DNA from: JAHBNG01 sp039028975
GTDB taxonomy: Bacteria; Chloroflexota; Anaerolineae; Caldilineales; Caldilineaceae
Assembly (NCBI GenBank): GCA_039028975.1
Contig: JBCCHB010000068.1
Location: 19,043-83,042, forward strand
Reading direction: 5' to 3'
Length of the DNA: 64,000 bases
Positions 56,960-64,000 of the stretch are shown one piece after another. The notes below the pieces were generated by a model. The model was not told the DNA's origin, made no database searches, and saw only the letters and a list, made by a program, of their open reading frames with translations. Position 1 is the first letter of the stretch. Each line of letters starts with the position of its first letter. The translations under genes were made by a program, and so were the position numbers.

Positions 56960-57274
56960 GTTGGATAATACCTCAAACTGAATGGGTTTATGATAGACTT
57001 CTTAAAAAGCTCACAACCAGTCTACCTCAATTCTGTTCTGCCAAATCTCACAATATTTTTACAAATCACAAGCAGAAAAAATGAATCTCGAGGCCATTGA
57101 AGAAACTGATAGATGTTCCACAAACCCTGCAACGCTTATCACCCTCGAAAGTAGTTATTGGGGGGGGCAACCATCCATACACAGTAGATCCCAATGGAAA
57201 CAACATCACCTGAGTCGACTTTGGACCAGGCGACCAAAGGACTGCGGACTACTGATACACAAAGGAAACTCACT
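56960..57274. other. Divergent intergenic region with a G8 tract
   Basis: This 315-base gap separates the FG-GAP gene (minus) from the M20 gene (plus). It holds a run of eight G (57160-57167). No convincing promoter pair, hairpin or gene was found. The in-frame ATG at 57194 lies here but is not preferred as a start. Confidence 0.5.
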
Positions 57275-58510
57275 ATGTCTACTCCATTCACCAAAACCGC
57301 CGAACTCAAAGCTCGCGTCTGCGACTACATTGACGAGATGGCTCCCCGGCTGATCCAGATAAGCCATCAGATTCACGCCAACCCAGAAATTGCCTTTGAG
57401 GAGCATGAGTCCATGAAGCTTTTGGCTGATACGGTTGACTCAAACGGCTACGCGGTCGAACGGGGGGTGGCAGGGCTGGATACCGCTTTTGTGGCAGAGA
57501 GCAGCCGAGGAGAGGGGCCAACAGTGGCCTTTATTGCCGAATATGATGCGTTACCTGGCTTGGGCCACGCCTGTGGACACAACATCATCGGTACGGCAGC
57601 AACAGGCGCGGCGCTAGCCATGCAGGCAATTCGCGAGGAGGTAGACGGTACGGTGAAACTCATCGGCACACCTGCAGAAGAGGGCGGCGGCGGCAAAGTG
57701 ATCATGGCCGAACACAACGTCTTTGATGATCTGGATGCAGCCATGATGATTCACCCCGGCACCAAGGCCATGACCACCCGCACGACCCTGGCTTCCAACA
57801 AGATCACCTTTGAGTTCTTTGGCAAACCGTCTCATGCCGCGGCCTCACCCGAAAAGGGGATCAACGCGCTGGACGCCTGTATCCAGACCTTCAACAACAT
57901 CAACGCGCTGCGCCAACACCTCAAACCAGATGTGCGAATCCACGGCATCATCACCCATGGTGGCGACGCAGTCAACGTCACGCCTGAATACACGTCAGCC
58001 CTTTTCAGCGTGCGGGCTGCCGATTCTGACTACTCTTTTGAAGTACTGCAAAAGGTCATTGCCTGTGCCGAGGGAGGCGCACTCGCAGCGGGAGCCACCA
58101 TGAAGTATGACCACATGATGCACTACGCCCAACGCATCGCCAACCCGACCCTGGCCCGCCTCTTTGGTGAGAACATCTCTGGCCTGGGAGAAAGAGTCCA
58201 AGAACCGGCACCTGGTGAACCAATGGGATCCAGTGATATGGGCAACGTCAGCCAGATTGTCCCCTCTATTCATCCGTACGTAACCATTGCCAAGATGGGA
58301 ACCGGCGGCCACACTCAAGCCTTTGCCGAAGCATCGGCCAGCCCTTGGGGCGATCAGGCCCTGCTCCGCTCCGCCAAAGCCATGGCCATGACCGCGGTCG
58401 AGCTGCTAACCCAACCAGAGGTGATGCAACAAGTCAAAGCTGAATTTGCCGAGACGGTGGACCCAGAGGATGCAGCGTGGCGTCAGCAGCGGTTTTTTCG
58501 GAAGGAGTAG
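57275..58510 (+). CDS. M20 family metal-dependent amidohydrolase
   Basis: This 411-residue enzyme is of the M20D type (AbgB/hippurate-hydrolase-like aminoacylases). Metal-binding motifs are C100-G-H102-N in HACGHN, the acidic pair in PAEEGGGGK, then a MMIHPG histidine and a late SSDMGNVS segment. The lid/dimerisation domain is visible (TFEFFGKPSHAAASPEKGIN). I chose the ATG at 57275 because AAAGGA lies 9 bases upstream; the ATG at 57194 would add 27 unrelated residues. It hydrolyses an N-acyl amino acid or peptide amide in the cytoplasm. Substrate not determinable. Confidence 0.9.
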   Translation: MSTPFTKTAELKARVCDYIDEMAPRLIQISHQIHANPEIAFEEHESMKLLADTVDSNGYAVERGVAGLDTAFVAESSRGEGPTVAFIAEYDALPGLGHACGHNIIGTAATGAALAMQAIREEVDGTVKLIGTPAEEGGGGKVIMAEHNVFDDLDAAMMIHPGTKAMTTRTTLASNKITFEFFGKPSHAAASPEKGINALDACIQTFNNINALRQHLKPDVRIHGIITHGGDAVNVTPEYTSALFSVRAADSDYSFEVLQKVIACAEGGALAAGATMKYDHMMHYAQRIANPTLARLFGENISGLGERVQEPAPGEPMGSSDMGNVSQIVPSIHPYVTIAKMGTGGHTQAFAEASASPWGDQALLRSAKAMAMTAVELLTQPEVMQQVKAEFAETVDPEDAAWRQQRFFRKE

Positions 58511-58587
58511 AGCCAATCCAGATAAATAAACCGTACCATTTTGATTGACTGATTGCCCCCAACCCCAAAATACAGTACAATTGTTCT

Positions 58588-61524
58588 ATGGCCAACTCAC
58601 TGCTAGAAATCTTGGATTTCCAATCTGACCAAATAACCGAACTGACGCCACCCACCCAGAATCACCTACTCGATTTTCTAATTCGCTGGGAGGGATATCA
58701 TGAAGCATTTGACTGTCTGGCTAAGTTGGGTGAAGCGGGCATCACTTCCACGGATCTGCTGGATCTGCAAGCTCAAATTCTGTTGGGGGTTGAGCGCTCC
58801 AAGGAGGCTTTCCGGGTCATGGAGGCGCGCTTGGAACAGAACAATGATCTAGCTGGCTGGCTGCTCTATGGTCGTTGTTTGCTGGAGGCCCGGCAGAAGC
58901 GGAAAGCCCTTCAGGTTGCCAAGCGGCTAACCGATATGCAGGGCAATGCCCCAAGTAGCTGGTCTTTCTTAGGAGATGTTCATCACCAGCGGAATAAACG
59001 AACTGAGGCGGAACGTGCCTACTTGCAATCCCTTCAAATTGAAGCCAACTGGCCTGCCGCGCAAATTGGCCTCATGCACCTGCACCAGCGTCAGGGAGAT
59101 TCGGTCACGGCCATGGCTTATGCCGTGCGCGCCTATGCGGCCATGGAGGGGATGACGTACCTACCAGCAGACGAATTTCAACAGCTTCTGGACTACTTTG
59201 CCGCTGTGAATGATGCGAATTGGACCGGAGCAGCTAGTCGTCTTTTACAAAACGCCTTTAACAGAGAGCTGGCCGACATTCACGCAGCCCTCAATAGCAC
59301 TCAACCTGGGCGTCAAACCGCACTAGCCAAACCCAAGATCAACCCTCAGATAAATTCTGAATCCACTCAAAAGCCGCCTCAAAAGCCCTCTCAGAAGTCC
59401 AAGACCAAACCCCGCAACAGTGTGCGGATCATGCGTCCTGTATCCCCCGATTCAACCCTGCCTGTTCCAGAACCCTTGCCGAAACCAGCTCCCAAAGGCT
59501 CCCTAGCTTCCCCTGCAGAAGAGAAGGCGTTGACTGCGGCAGCCAATGATCTCTTTGGCTTTACATCATTGCGCCCGCCCCAGGCCGAGATTATGGCCTG
59601 TGCTCGACGGGGGGAACATGTGTTGGCCATCTTGCCCACCGGTGCCGGAAAGTCCCTCTGCTATCAGCTCCTGGCTTTTGCCGATCCAGGCATGACCCTG
59701 GTCATCTCCCCGTTGATCGCACTGATGAAGGACCAGATCGATAATCTGCCACCCAAATTGCAGATGCAGACGTTGGCCATCAACAGCACGCTGAGTGGCC
59801 AAGAGCTTCGCACAGCCACGGAGCGAATTGCCCAAGGCGACGTTAAACTGATCTACGCAGCCCCGGAACGGCTGCGTCAGCTTACCTTTCTGCATGCCCT
59901 GGGCCAGGGAGGGATTACGCGGCTGGTGATTGATGAGGCCCACTGCGTATCGATTTGGGGCCATGATTTCCGGCCCGACTATCTTCACGTGGCCCAAGCC
60001 CATAAGGATATGGGCACACCACCCATTATGGCTCTCACGGCCACGGCCCCGCCCCAGGTTCGTCATGACATTCAACGGCAACTTTTTGGTACTGGCACCT
60101 CCAAGCGCAAGAGCCAGCAGTTCCAGATCATCACGACTGACACCTTCCGCCCCAATCTAAAGTTGAGCGCTACACGAGTTCGCAATAACGATGAGCGCTT
60201 GGACTATCTCATTACCCTTTGCCGCGAACTCGTCAAAGATGGTAGTGGACTCATCTACGCCCGTACCCGTCGTCGCTGTGAGGATATCGCCGAGCTTTTA
60301 CAGACCAACGGTATCAATGCCGAGCACTATCACGCGGGCATTCCTAATCGGGCCGAATTACAAGAGCGCTTTATGCAGAATCAGGTGCAAGTAGTTGTGG
60401 CGACCATCGCCTTTGGGATGGGCGTAGACAAGCCAGATATTCGCTTTGTCATCCACCATGGCCTGCCCGATTCGGTCGAGTCCTACTATCAGGAAGCGGG
60501 CCGAGCTGGCCGAGATGGAGAGGCATCCCGCTGTACCCTTCTCTACACTAGTCGGGACGAGAGCACATTGAAGCGCTATGCTGAAGAGGCCGTCGTATCG
60601 GTCGAGCATCTGCGGCTGGTCTATGGCCGACTAAAATCGCTTTTGGCCCAACACAACCCGGGGCTGATCTCGCTGGATGAGCTAAAAGAGAAGATTCGGT
60701 TGGATCAGACCCAAGTTCGGGTCGCACTCAGCATGTTGGAAGAGGTAGAATTGATTCAGCGCCACTATGATTCGCCTCGCTCGGTATCGCTGAAGATTCT
60801 TAAAATGAGTAAAGCAAAGGCCTTTGGTACCCTACTCAATGCAATGAATTTGACGTTGGGTGCTTGGGGGCAGTACGACTATATCGATCTTGCGGAACGG
60901 AGCGGGATCTCCCCGGTTGAGCTGGAAGGGTTGCTGCTCAAGTGGCAGGATCGGGGCAATCTCACCTACTCGGCTAAGGGGCGAACGTTGCTTATCTCTC
61001 TCAATGAAGCTACGGACCAAGCCTCTCGTCGAATTGAGAGCTTGCTTGACCAATATGCCACCATTCAGATGCACCGTGTCACCGAGATTGTAGGCTATGC
61101 CAATACGCTCAACTGCCGTCATGGTCATTTGGGCAGCTATCTCGGTGGAGAAAAACGTACGGATTGTGGTGCCTGCGACATCTGCTTAGAGCGACAGCAG
61201 ATTCAACAGGATCCGAGTCTACCCAATGAGATGAAACAGTATCAATTGGTCTTGCAAGCCCTTGACGGTGGTGGCTGGGGCAAACGTAACCTGACCCGCC
61301 TTTTGCGAGGAGACGACGAAGCACCGCCCCGCTGCCAGCAAAATAGTGTCTTTGGTCAGCTCCACTTCCGTAGCGAGACGAGCGTTGAGCAGATCATTGG
61401 AAGTCTACTCAACGCAGGCTATATCAGCGAGAATCAGATGGATCATGGTGGGGTGGCACTCGGTTTAACCCAACGTGGGCGACGGGCTGTGAAGAATGGG
61501 GAGGCGTTGGGACATTTGGTTTAG
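58588..61524 (+). CDS. recQ: RecQ helicase with N-terminal TPR extension
   Basis: This 978-residue protein is much longer than the usual ~600-residue RecQ. Residues ~1-230 hold TPR-like helical repeats (AGWLLYGRCLLEARQKRKAL, SWSFLGDVHHQRNKRTEAER), then a Lys/Pro-rich linker (~230-310). The helicase core follows: Walker A GAGKS (352-356), DEAH (449-452), a HCVSIWGHDFRPDY motif and a QEAGRAGRDG motif VI. The RQC zinc cysteines are C843, C860, C863 and C866, in the same spacing as E. coli RecQ, followed by a winged helix (WGKRNLTRLLRG). No HRDC domain is visible. It unwinds DNA in recombination and repair; the TPR region presumably recruits partners. No ribosome binding site is clear. Confidence 0.92.
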   Translation: MANSLLEILDFQSDQITELTPPTQNHLLDFLIRWEGYHEAFDCLAKLGEAGITSTDLLDLQAQILLGVERSKEAFRVMEARLEQNNDLAGWLLYGRCLLEARQKRKALQVAKRLTDMQGNAPSSWSFLGDVHHQRNKRTEAERAYLQSLQIEANWPAAQIGLMHLHQRQGDSVTAMAYAVRAYAAMEGMTYLPADEFQQLLDYFAAVNDANWTGAASRLLQNAFNRELADIHAALNSTQPGRQTALAKPKINPQINSESTQKPPQKPSQKSKTKPRNSVRIMRPVSPDSTLPVPEPLPKPAPKGSLASPAEEKALTAAANDLFGFTSLRPPQAEIMACARRGEHVLAILPTGAGKSLCYQLLAFADPGMTLVISPLIALMKDQIDNLPPKLQMQTLAINSTLSGQELRTATERIAQGDVKLIYAAPERLRQLTFLHALGQGGITRLVIDEAHCVSIWGHDFRPDYLHVAQAHKDMGTPPIMALTATAPPQVRHDIQRQLFGTGTSKRKSQQFQIITTDTFRPNLKLSATRVRNNDERLDYLITLCRELVKDGSGLIYARTRRRCEDIAELLQTNGINAEHYHAGIPNRAELQERFMQNQVQVVVATIAFGMGVDKPDIRFVIHHGLPDSVESYYQEAGRAGRDGEASRCTLLYTSRDESTLKRYAEEAVVSVEHLRLVYGRLKSLLAQHNPGLISLDELKEKIRLDQTQVRVALSMLEEVELIQRHYDSPRSVSLKILKMSKAKAFGTLLNAMNLTLGAWGQYDYIDLAERSGISPVELEGLLLKWQDRGNLTYSAKGRTLLISLNEATDQASRRIESLLDQYATIQMHRVTEIVGYANTLNCRHGHLGSYLGGEKRTDCGACDICLERQQIQQDPSLPNEMKQYQLVLQALDGGGWGKRNLTRLLRGDDEAPPRCQQNSVFGQLHFRSETSVEQIIGSLLNAGYISENQMDHGGVALGLTQRGRRAVKNGEALGHLV

Positions 61525-61611
61525 CACGATACGGATTGAATGTTCGGACTCCATGTGATAAACTACGCTCGATGGTTTATAGAGATTCCGCACCGTGACC
61601 TAGACCAAAAT

Positions 61612-62256
61612 ATGGAAAAAAAACTTAATTTTAACCAGTGTACGTTGCCGTTACTGGATAAGACGTTTGGTACGCGACGGGTCCATCAATCGAATATTTT
61701 GGATGAGTGGCTTAATCGTGCCTTAGCCATTGATTTATCAGACTTTGAAAAACAAAGCTGTGTAGAGCTTCGTAGTTTGCTCCACGCAAATGCTGATAGC
61801 TGGCAAGAGCAGGAACTGTCCCTCCATTTCATTGGTCCTATGTTCAGTATGGTAAAGTTGACCGACCTCTACCGTTATAATCTATTTGCGCAGCGCCATA
61901 TAGAAGCAACTATCGATGACATCCTATTGGCCGGCGAACCTGATGGCCTCATTGCTTCTGGCTATTATGAACCCGAAATCCCTTACTTTGCTTTCTCGGA
62001 ATATAAGCGACAGCGTGATCCAAATGGTGATCCGATAGCCCAGGCCTTGGCGGCAATGCTTGTTGGCCAGACATTGAATCACAATAAGCATCCAGTTTAC
62101 GGTTGTTACGTCATTGGTCGCGATTGGAATTTTATGGTTCTCGAAAATTCTTTCTACACAACCAGTCGCGATTTCTCTGGTCTCTCTGACGAAGTCTTTG
62201 ACATTCTCCGCATCCTCAAGGCCCTCAAAGAAATTGTGATTGAATTAACGGCTTAG
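61612..62256 (+). CDS. Hypothetical protein with PD-(D/E)XK nuclease-like core
   Basis: I do not recognise a named family with certainty. From the ATG at 61612 (MEKKLNFNQC) it has 214 residues; an ATG at 61540 adds 24 residues and neither has a good ribosome binding site. The centre fits a restriction-endonuclease-like fold: D111 in GEPDGLI and E130-Y-K132 in FSEYKRQRDPNGDP, followed by an alpha helix (IAQALAAMLVGQ). This resembles small proteins annotated near type I restriction N-terminal domains. Base composition is more AT-rich than its neighbours, suggesting later arrival. Activity unproven. Confidence 0.7.
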   Translation: MEKKLNFNQCTLPLLDKTFGTRRVHQSNILDEWLNRALAIDLSDFEKQSCVELRSLLHANADSWQEQELSLHFIGPMFSMVKLTDLYRYNLFAQRHIEATIDDILLAGEPDGLIASGYYEPEIPYFAFSEYKRQRDPNGDPIAQALAAMLVGQTLNHNKHPVYGCYVIGRDWNFMVLENSFYTTSRDFSGLSDEVFDILRILKALKEIVIELTA

Positions 62257-62445
62257 TATATTAGTACGGACCAACAGGGCGAAGAGTCAGATCTAGCCTG
62301 CCAAATATTACCTCCACGGACTGAGAGAAGCACGGGGACAGTAGAATTGTTCGTGATTCTTTCTGAATCATGGGGAAAGTTTGTCGTCGATCCGAGCTAG
62401 AACCTTGCGAGATCGTTACGATAAAAAGGACAATGTTAAACACGA

Positions 62446-63756
62446 ATGAATTTCTACCAACAGATCCAACAGCTTAATTTCCCTGCTCCACTACCTCATA
62501 CGCTACTTCGCGTTGAACAGCGTTTTGACTGCCCACTCGTCGAGGATATCGCAGCAGATACAGCGAATGCCCTCAATCAGAGTGGCATCCTCAGCCAAAT
62601 CAGCCCTGGTGATAGTGTGGCTCTGGGCGTAGGTAGCCGAGGCATCGCCAATTTGGCCACCGTTGTCAAAGCTGCGGTGGATACACTCAAAGGAATGGGT
62701 GCCGAGCCTTTTATCATTCCGGCCATGGGCAGCCATGCCGGTGCAACTGCTGAAGGGCAGACTGAGATGCTCCACAATCTGGGGGTGACACCAGAAGTCG
62801 TCGGTGCCGAAATTCGGGCGACAATGGAGGTACGCGAGATCGGCCAGTTAGCCGATGGGCCTCCTCTCTATCAAGACATCATCTCCCATGAGGCCGAACA
62901 CTCGATCCTGATCAACCGGGTTAAGCCCCATACCAGCTTCCGCAGCAAAATTGAGAGTGGATTGGCCAAAATGGCGGTGATTGGCTTGGGCAAGCAGCAC
63001 GGTGCCGCAACCATGCACGCCAACGGTGTGGAAGGGCTAAAAACCTATCTGGCACCGGCTTCTCGCATTTATGAGAAGGAGACCAATTTGCGAGGGGGCT
63101 TGGCCATTGTGGAGAATGCCTACGACGAGACGGCTGAGATCGTAGGGCTGACTGCGGCAGAAATTGGAGCGGACAAAGAAGCTCAGCTATTGGAAAAGGC
63201 CAAATCGCTCATGGCCAGCCTGCCCTTTCCTGAAATTGACGTGCTGGTTGTGCGGGAACTAGGCAAAAATATTTCCGGCACTGGGATGGACACCAATGTC
63301 ATTAAGCGTCTCAAGATTCCTCGCCAAGTTGAACCGACTGATGGTCCGGATATCTCTACCATTACCGTTCTGGATCTGACTGAAGCGACCCATGGCAATT
63401 CCAACGGCATGGGGCTGGCCAATGTGGTTACGGCTCGCTTGGCTAGCAAGGTTGATTGGCAGGCCATCTACACCAACTCGCTTACGTCTGGTGTGTTGGG
63501 TATGTGGCGCGCGTCCATGCCTATGACCATGGCTGACGACAAGCGAGCCATTCAAGCCGCCATCATCGGCTGCGGCGAACCAGCAGAGGAAGCACGGCTC
63601 GCCTTCATTCGCAATACGTTGACGCTGGATGAGCTATGGGTTAGCCCCAACCTAAGTGAAGCAGTGGAGAATCATCCACGCTTAACGGGGCTAGATGAGG
63701 TGCCGTTGACTTTTGATGAGGATGGGGCGATGACGAGTCCATGGAAATTGCGGTAA
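62446..63756 (+). CDS. LarA-like (DUF2088) protein, possible nickel-pincer isomerase
   Basis: This 436-residue protein has the N-terminal LarA/DUF2088 signature: PGDSVALGVGSRGIANL, then PAMGSHAGATAEGQ with H97, then INRVKPHTSFRSKIESG and GLGKQHGAATMH. Lactate racemase LarA uses His and Lys residues from such segments to hold a nickel-pincer nucleotide; the KPHT and HxHG-like stretches fit. It is more like the broad 'nickel pincer cofactor-dependent isomerase' groups than LarA itself. No larB, larC or larE cofactor genes are in the window. It probably racemises or epimerises a 2-hydroxy acid. The start has no strong ribosome binding site. Confidence 0.78.
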   Translation: MNFYQQIQQLNFPAPLPHTLLRVEQRFDCPLVEDIAADTANALNQSGILSQISPGDSVALGVGSRGIANLATVVKAAVDTLKGMGAEPFIIPAMGSHAGATAEGQTEMLHNLGVTPEVVGAEIRATMEVREIGQLADGPPLYQDIISHEAEHSILINRVKPHTSFRSKIESGLAKMAVIGLGKQHGAATMHANGVEGLKTYLAPASRIYEKETNLRGGLAIVENAYDETAEIVGLTAAEIGADKEAQLLEKAKSLMASLPFPEIDVLVVRELGKNISGTGMDTNVIKRLKIPRQVEPTDGPDISTITVLDLTEATHGNSNGMGLANVVTARLASKVDWQAIYTNSLTSGVLGMWRASMPMTMADDKRAIQAAIIGCGEPAEEARLAFIRNTLTLDELWVSPNLSEAVENHPRLTGLDEVPLTFDEDGAMTSPWKLR

Positions 63757-63922
63757 ACTTCAGGTAGCCATCAACCGAATTAGCTAAACAGAATGCCAAT
63801 GATATGATTTGGATGTGAATTCGTTACACATTTAAGTCATACCAAGAGGGTCGAAAAATGGTTGAAAGGTGAGATTATCTCCGACCGAATGAGAGACTTG
63901 ACAAGATGAGTATGCTAAAGGG

Positions 63923-64000
63923 ATGAAGAACGAAAAATCATCCCAAAGACCGCTGGAAAGTCTGGCATGTGTAGTGCCAGAATGTGAAGTATACGGCCAA
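63923..64000 (+). CDS. Zinc-ribbon transposase-like protein, N-terminal fragment (runs off the window)
   Basis: The last 78 bases read MKNEKSSQRPLESLACVVPE followed by CEVYGQ. A CxxxxC pair ahead of a (N/E)xYGQ motif is how many IS1-type and related transposases start in Chloroflexota (LACVNPEC--YGQ style). The reading frame is open to the window end. An AAAGGG lies directly against the ATG, which is too close for a good ribosome binding site, so the start is tentative. It likely marks an insertion sequence to the right. The gap from 63757 to here shows nothing else. Confidence 0.55.
   Translation, partial: MKNEKSSQRPLESLACVVPECEVYGQ

Noticed and set aside
57160..57167. G8 tract considered as a phase-variable switch
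   Set aside because: It lies in an intergenic region outside any preferred coding frame and not within a recognised promoter spacer.
57194..57274. Upstream start for the M20 amidohydrolase
   Set aside because: It adds residues unlike the family and lacks a ribosome binding site; AAAGGA precedes the ATG at 57275.

Overview
The window looks like chromosomal DNA of a Chloroflexota bacterium, probably near the Anaerolineae/Caldilineae. The main reason is four very large secreted proteins made of SdrD_B-like, DUF11, FG-GAP and LamG-like modules that end in short hydrophobic tails (FLPFVAR, FIPLIVR, IYLPLLSQ, VYLPLLQ), a style I associate with that phylum. The placement is by style, not by a marker gene. 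No rRNA, tRNA or CRISPR array was seen.

Layout. Bases 1-109 carry the start of a DUF559 endonuclease-like gene cut by the window edge, followed by a GC-rich palindromic repeat. From 318 to 35798 three giant surface-protein genes lie on the minus strand (3007, 3627 and 4943 aa), about 35 kb in total. They look like products of cassette shuffling: tandem ~410-residue LamG-like modules, a shared ~510-residue domain of unknown family, strings of DUF11 domains and a shared C-terminal cassette. Two of them have copies of the same upstream element at a similar distance from the start codon. In these copies some sequence is conserved and some hairpins keep their pairing but not their sequence.

From 36867 to 46930 a plus-strand run of nine genes encodes a BNR/sialidase-fold protein, a zinc alcohol dehydrogenase, a PhyH dioxygenase, an L-rhamnonate-dehydratase-like enolase-superfamily enzyme, a GNAT-MazG-like fusion, a GFA-family zinc protein, an aminotransferase, an S9 peptidase and an NAD-dependent epimerase. 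Several junctions are TAATG or ATGA overlaps, so parts are likely translationally coupled. A sugar-acid or glycan-derived catabolic unit is the likeliest role. A class 3 lipase follows, flanked by inverted copies of an ~85-bp palindromic repeat.

From 48508 to 51098 two citrate synthase genes diverge. One has Glu where the catalytic Asp is expected. The other has all three catalytic residues plus an N-terminal MerR-type DNA-binding domain. The gap between them holds two promoters sharing a -35 region and a perfect 16-bp palindrome inside a 19-bp spacer, which is the geometry of a MerR-controlled promoter. This is the strongest candidate for an undescribed regulatory system here.

The rest holds a DUF234-type ATPase, a fourth large FG-GAP surface protein (1270 aa, minus strand), an M20 amidohydrolase, a RecQ helicase with a ~300-residue TPR extension, a PD-(D/E)XK-like hypothetical protein, a LarA-like (DUF2088) protein, and at the right edge the first 26 codons of what looks like a zinc-ribbon transposase.
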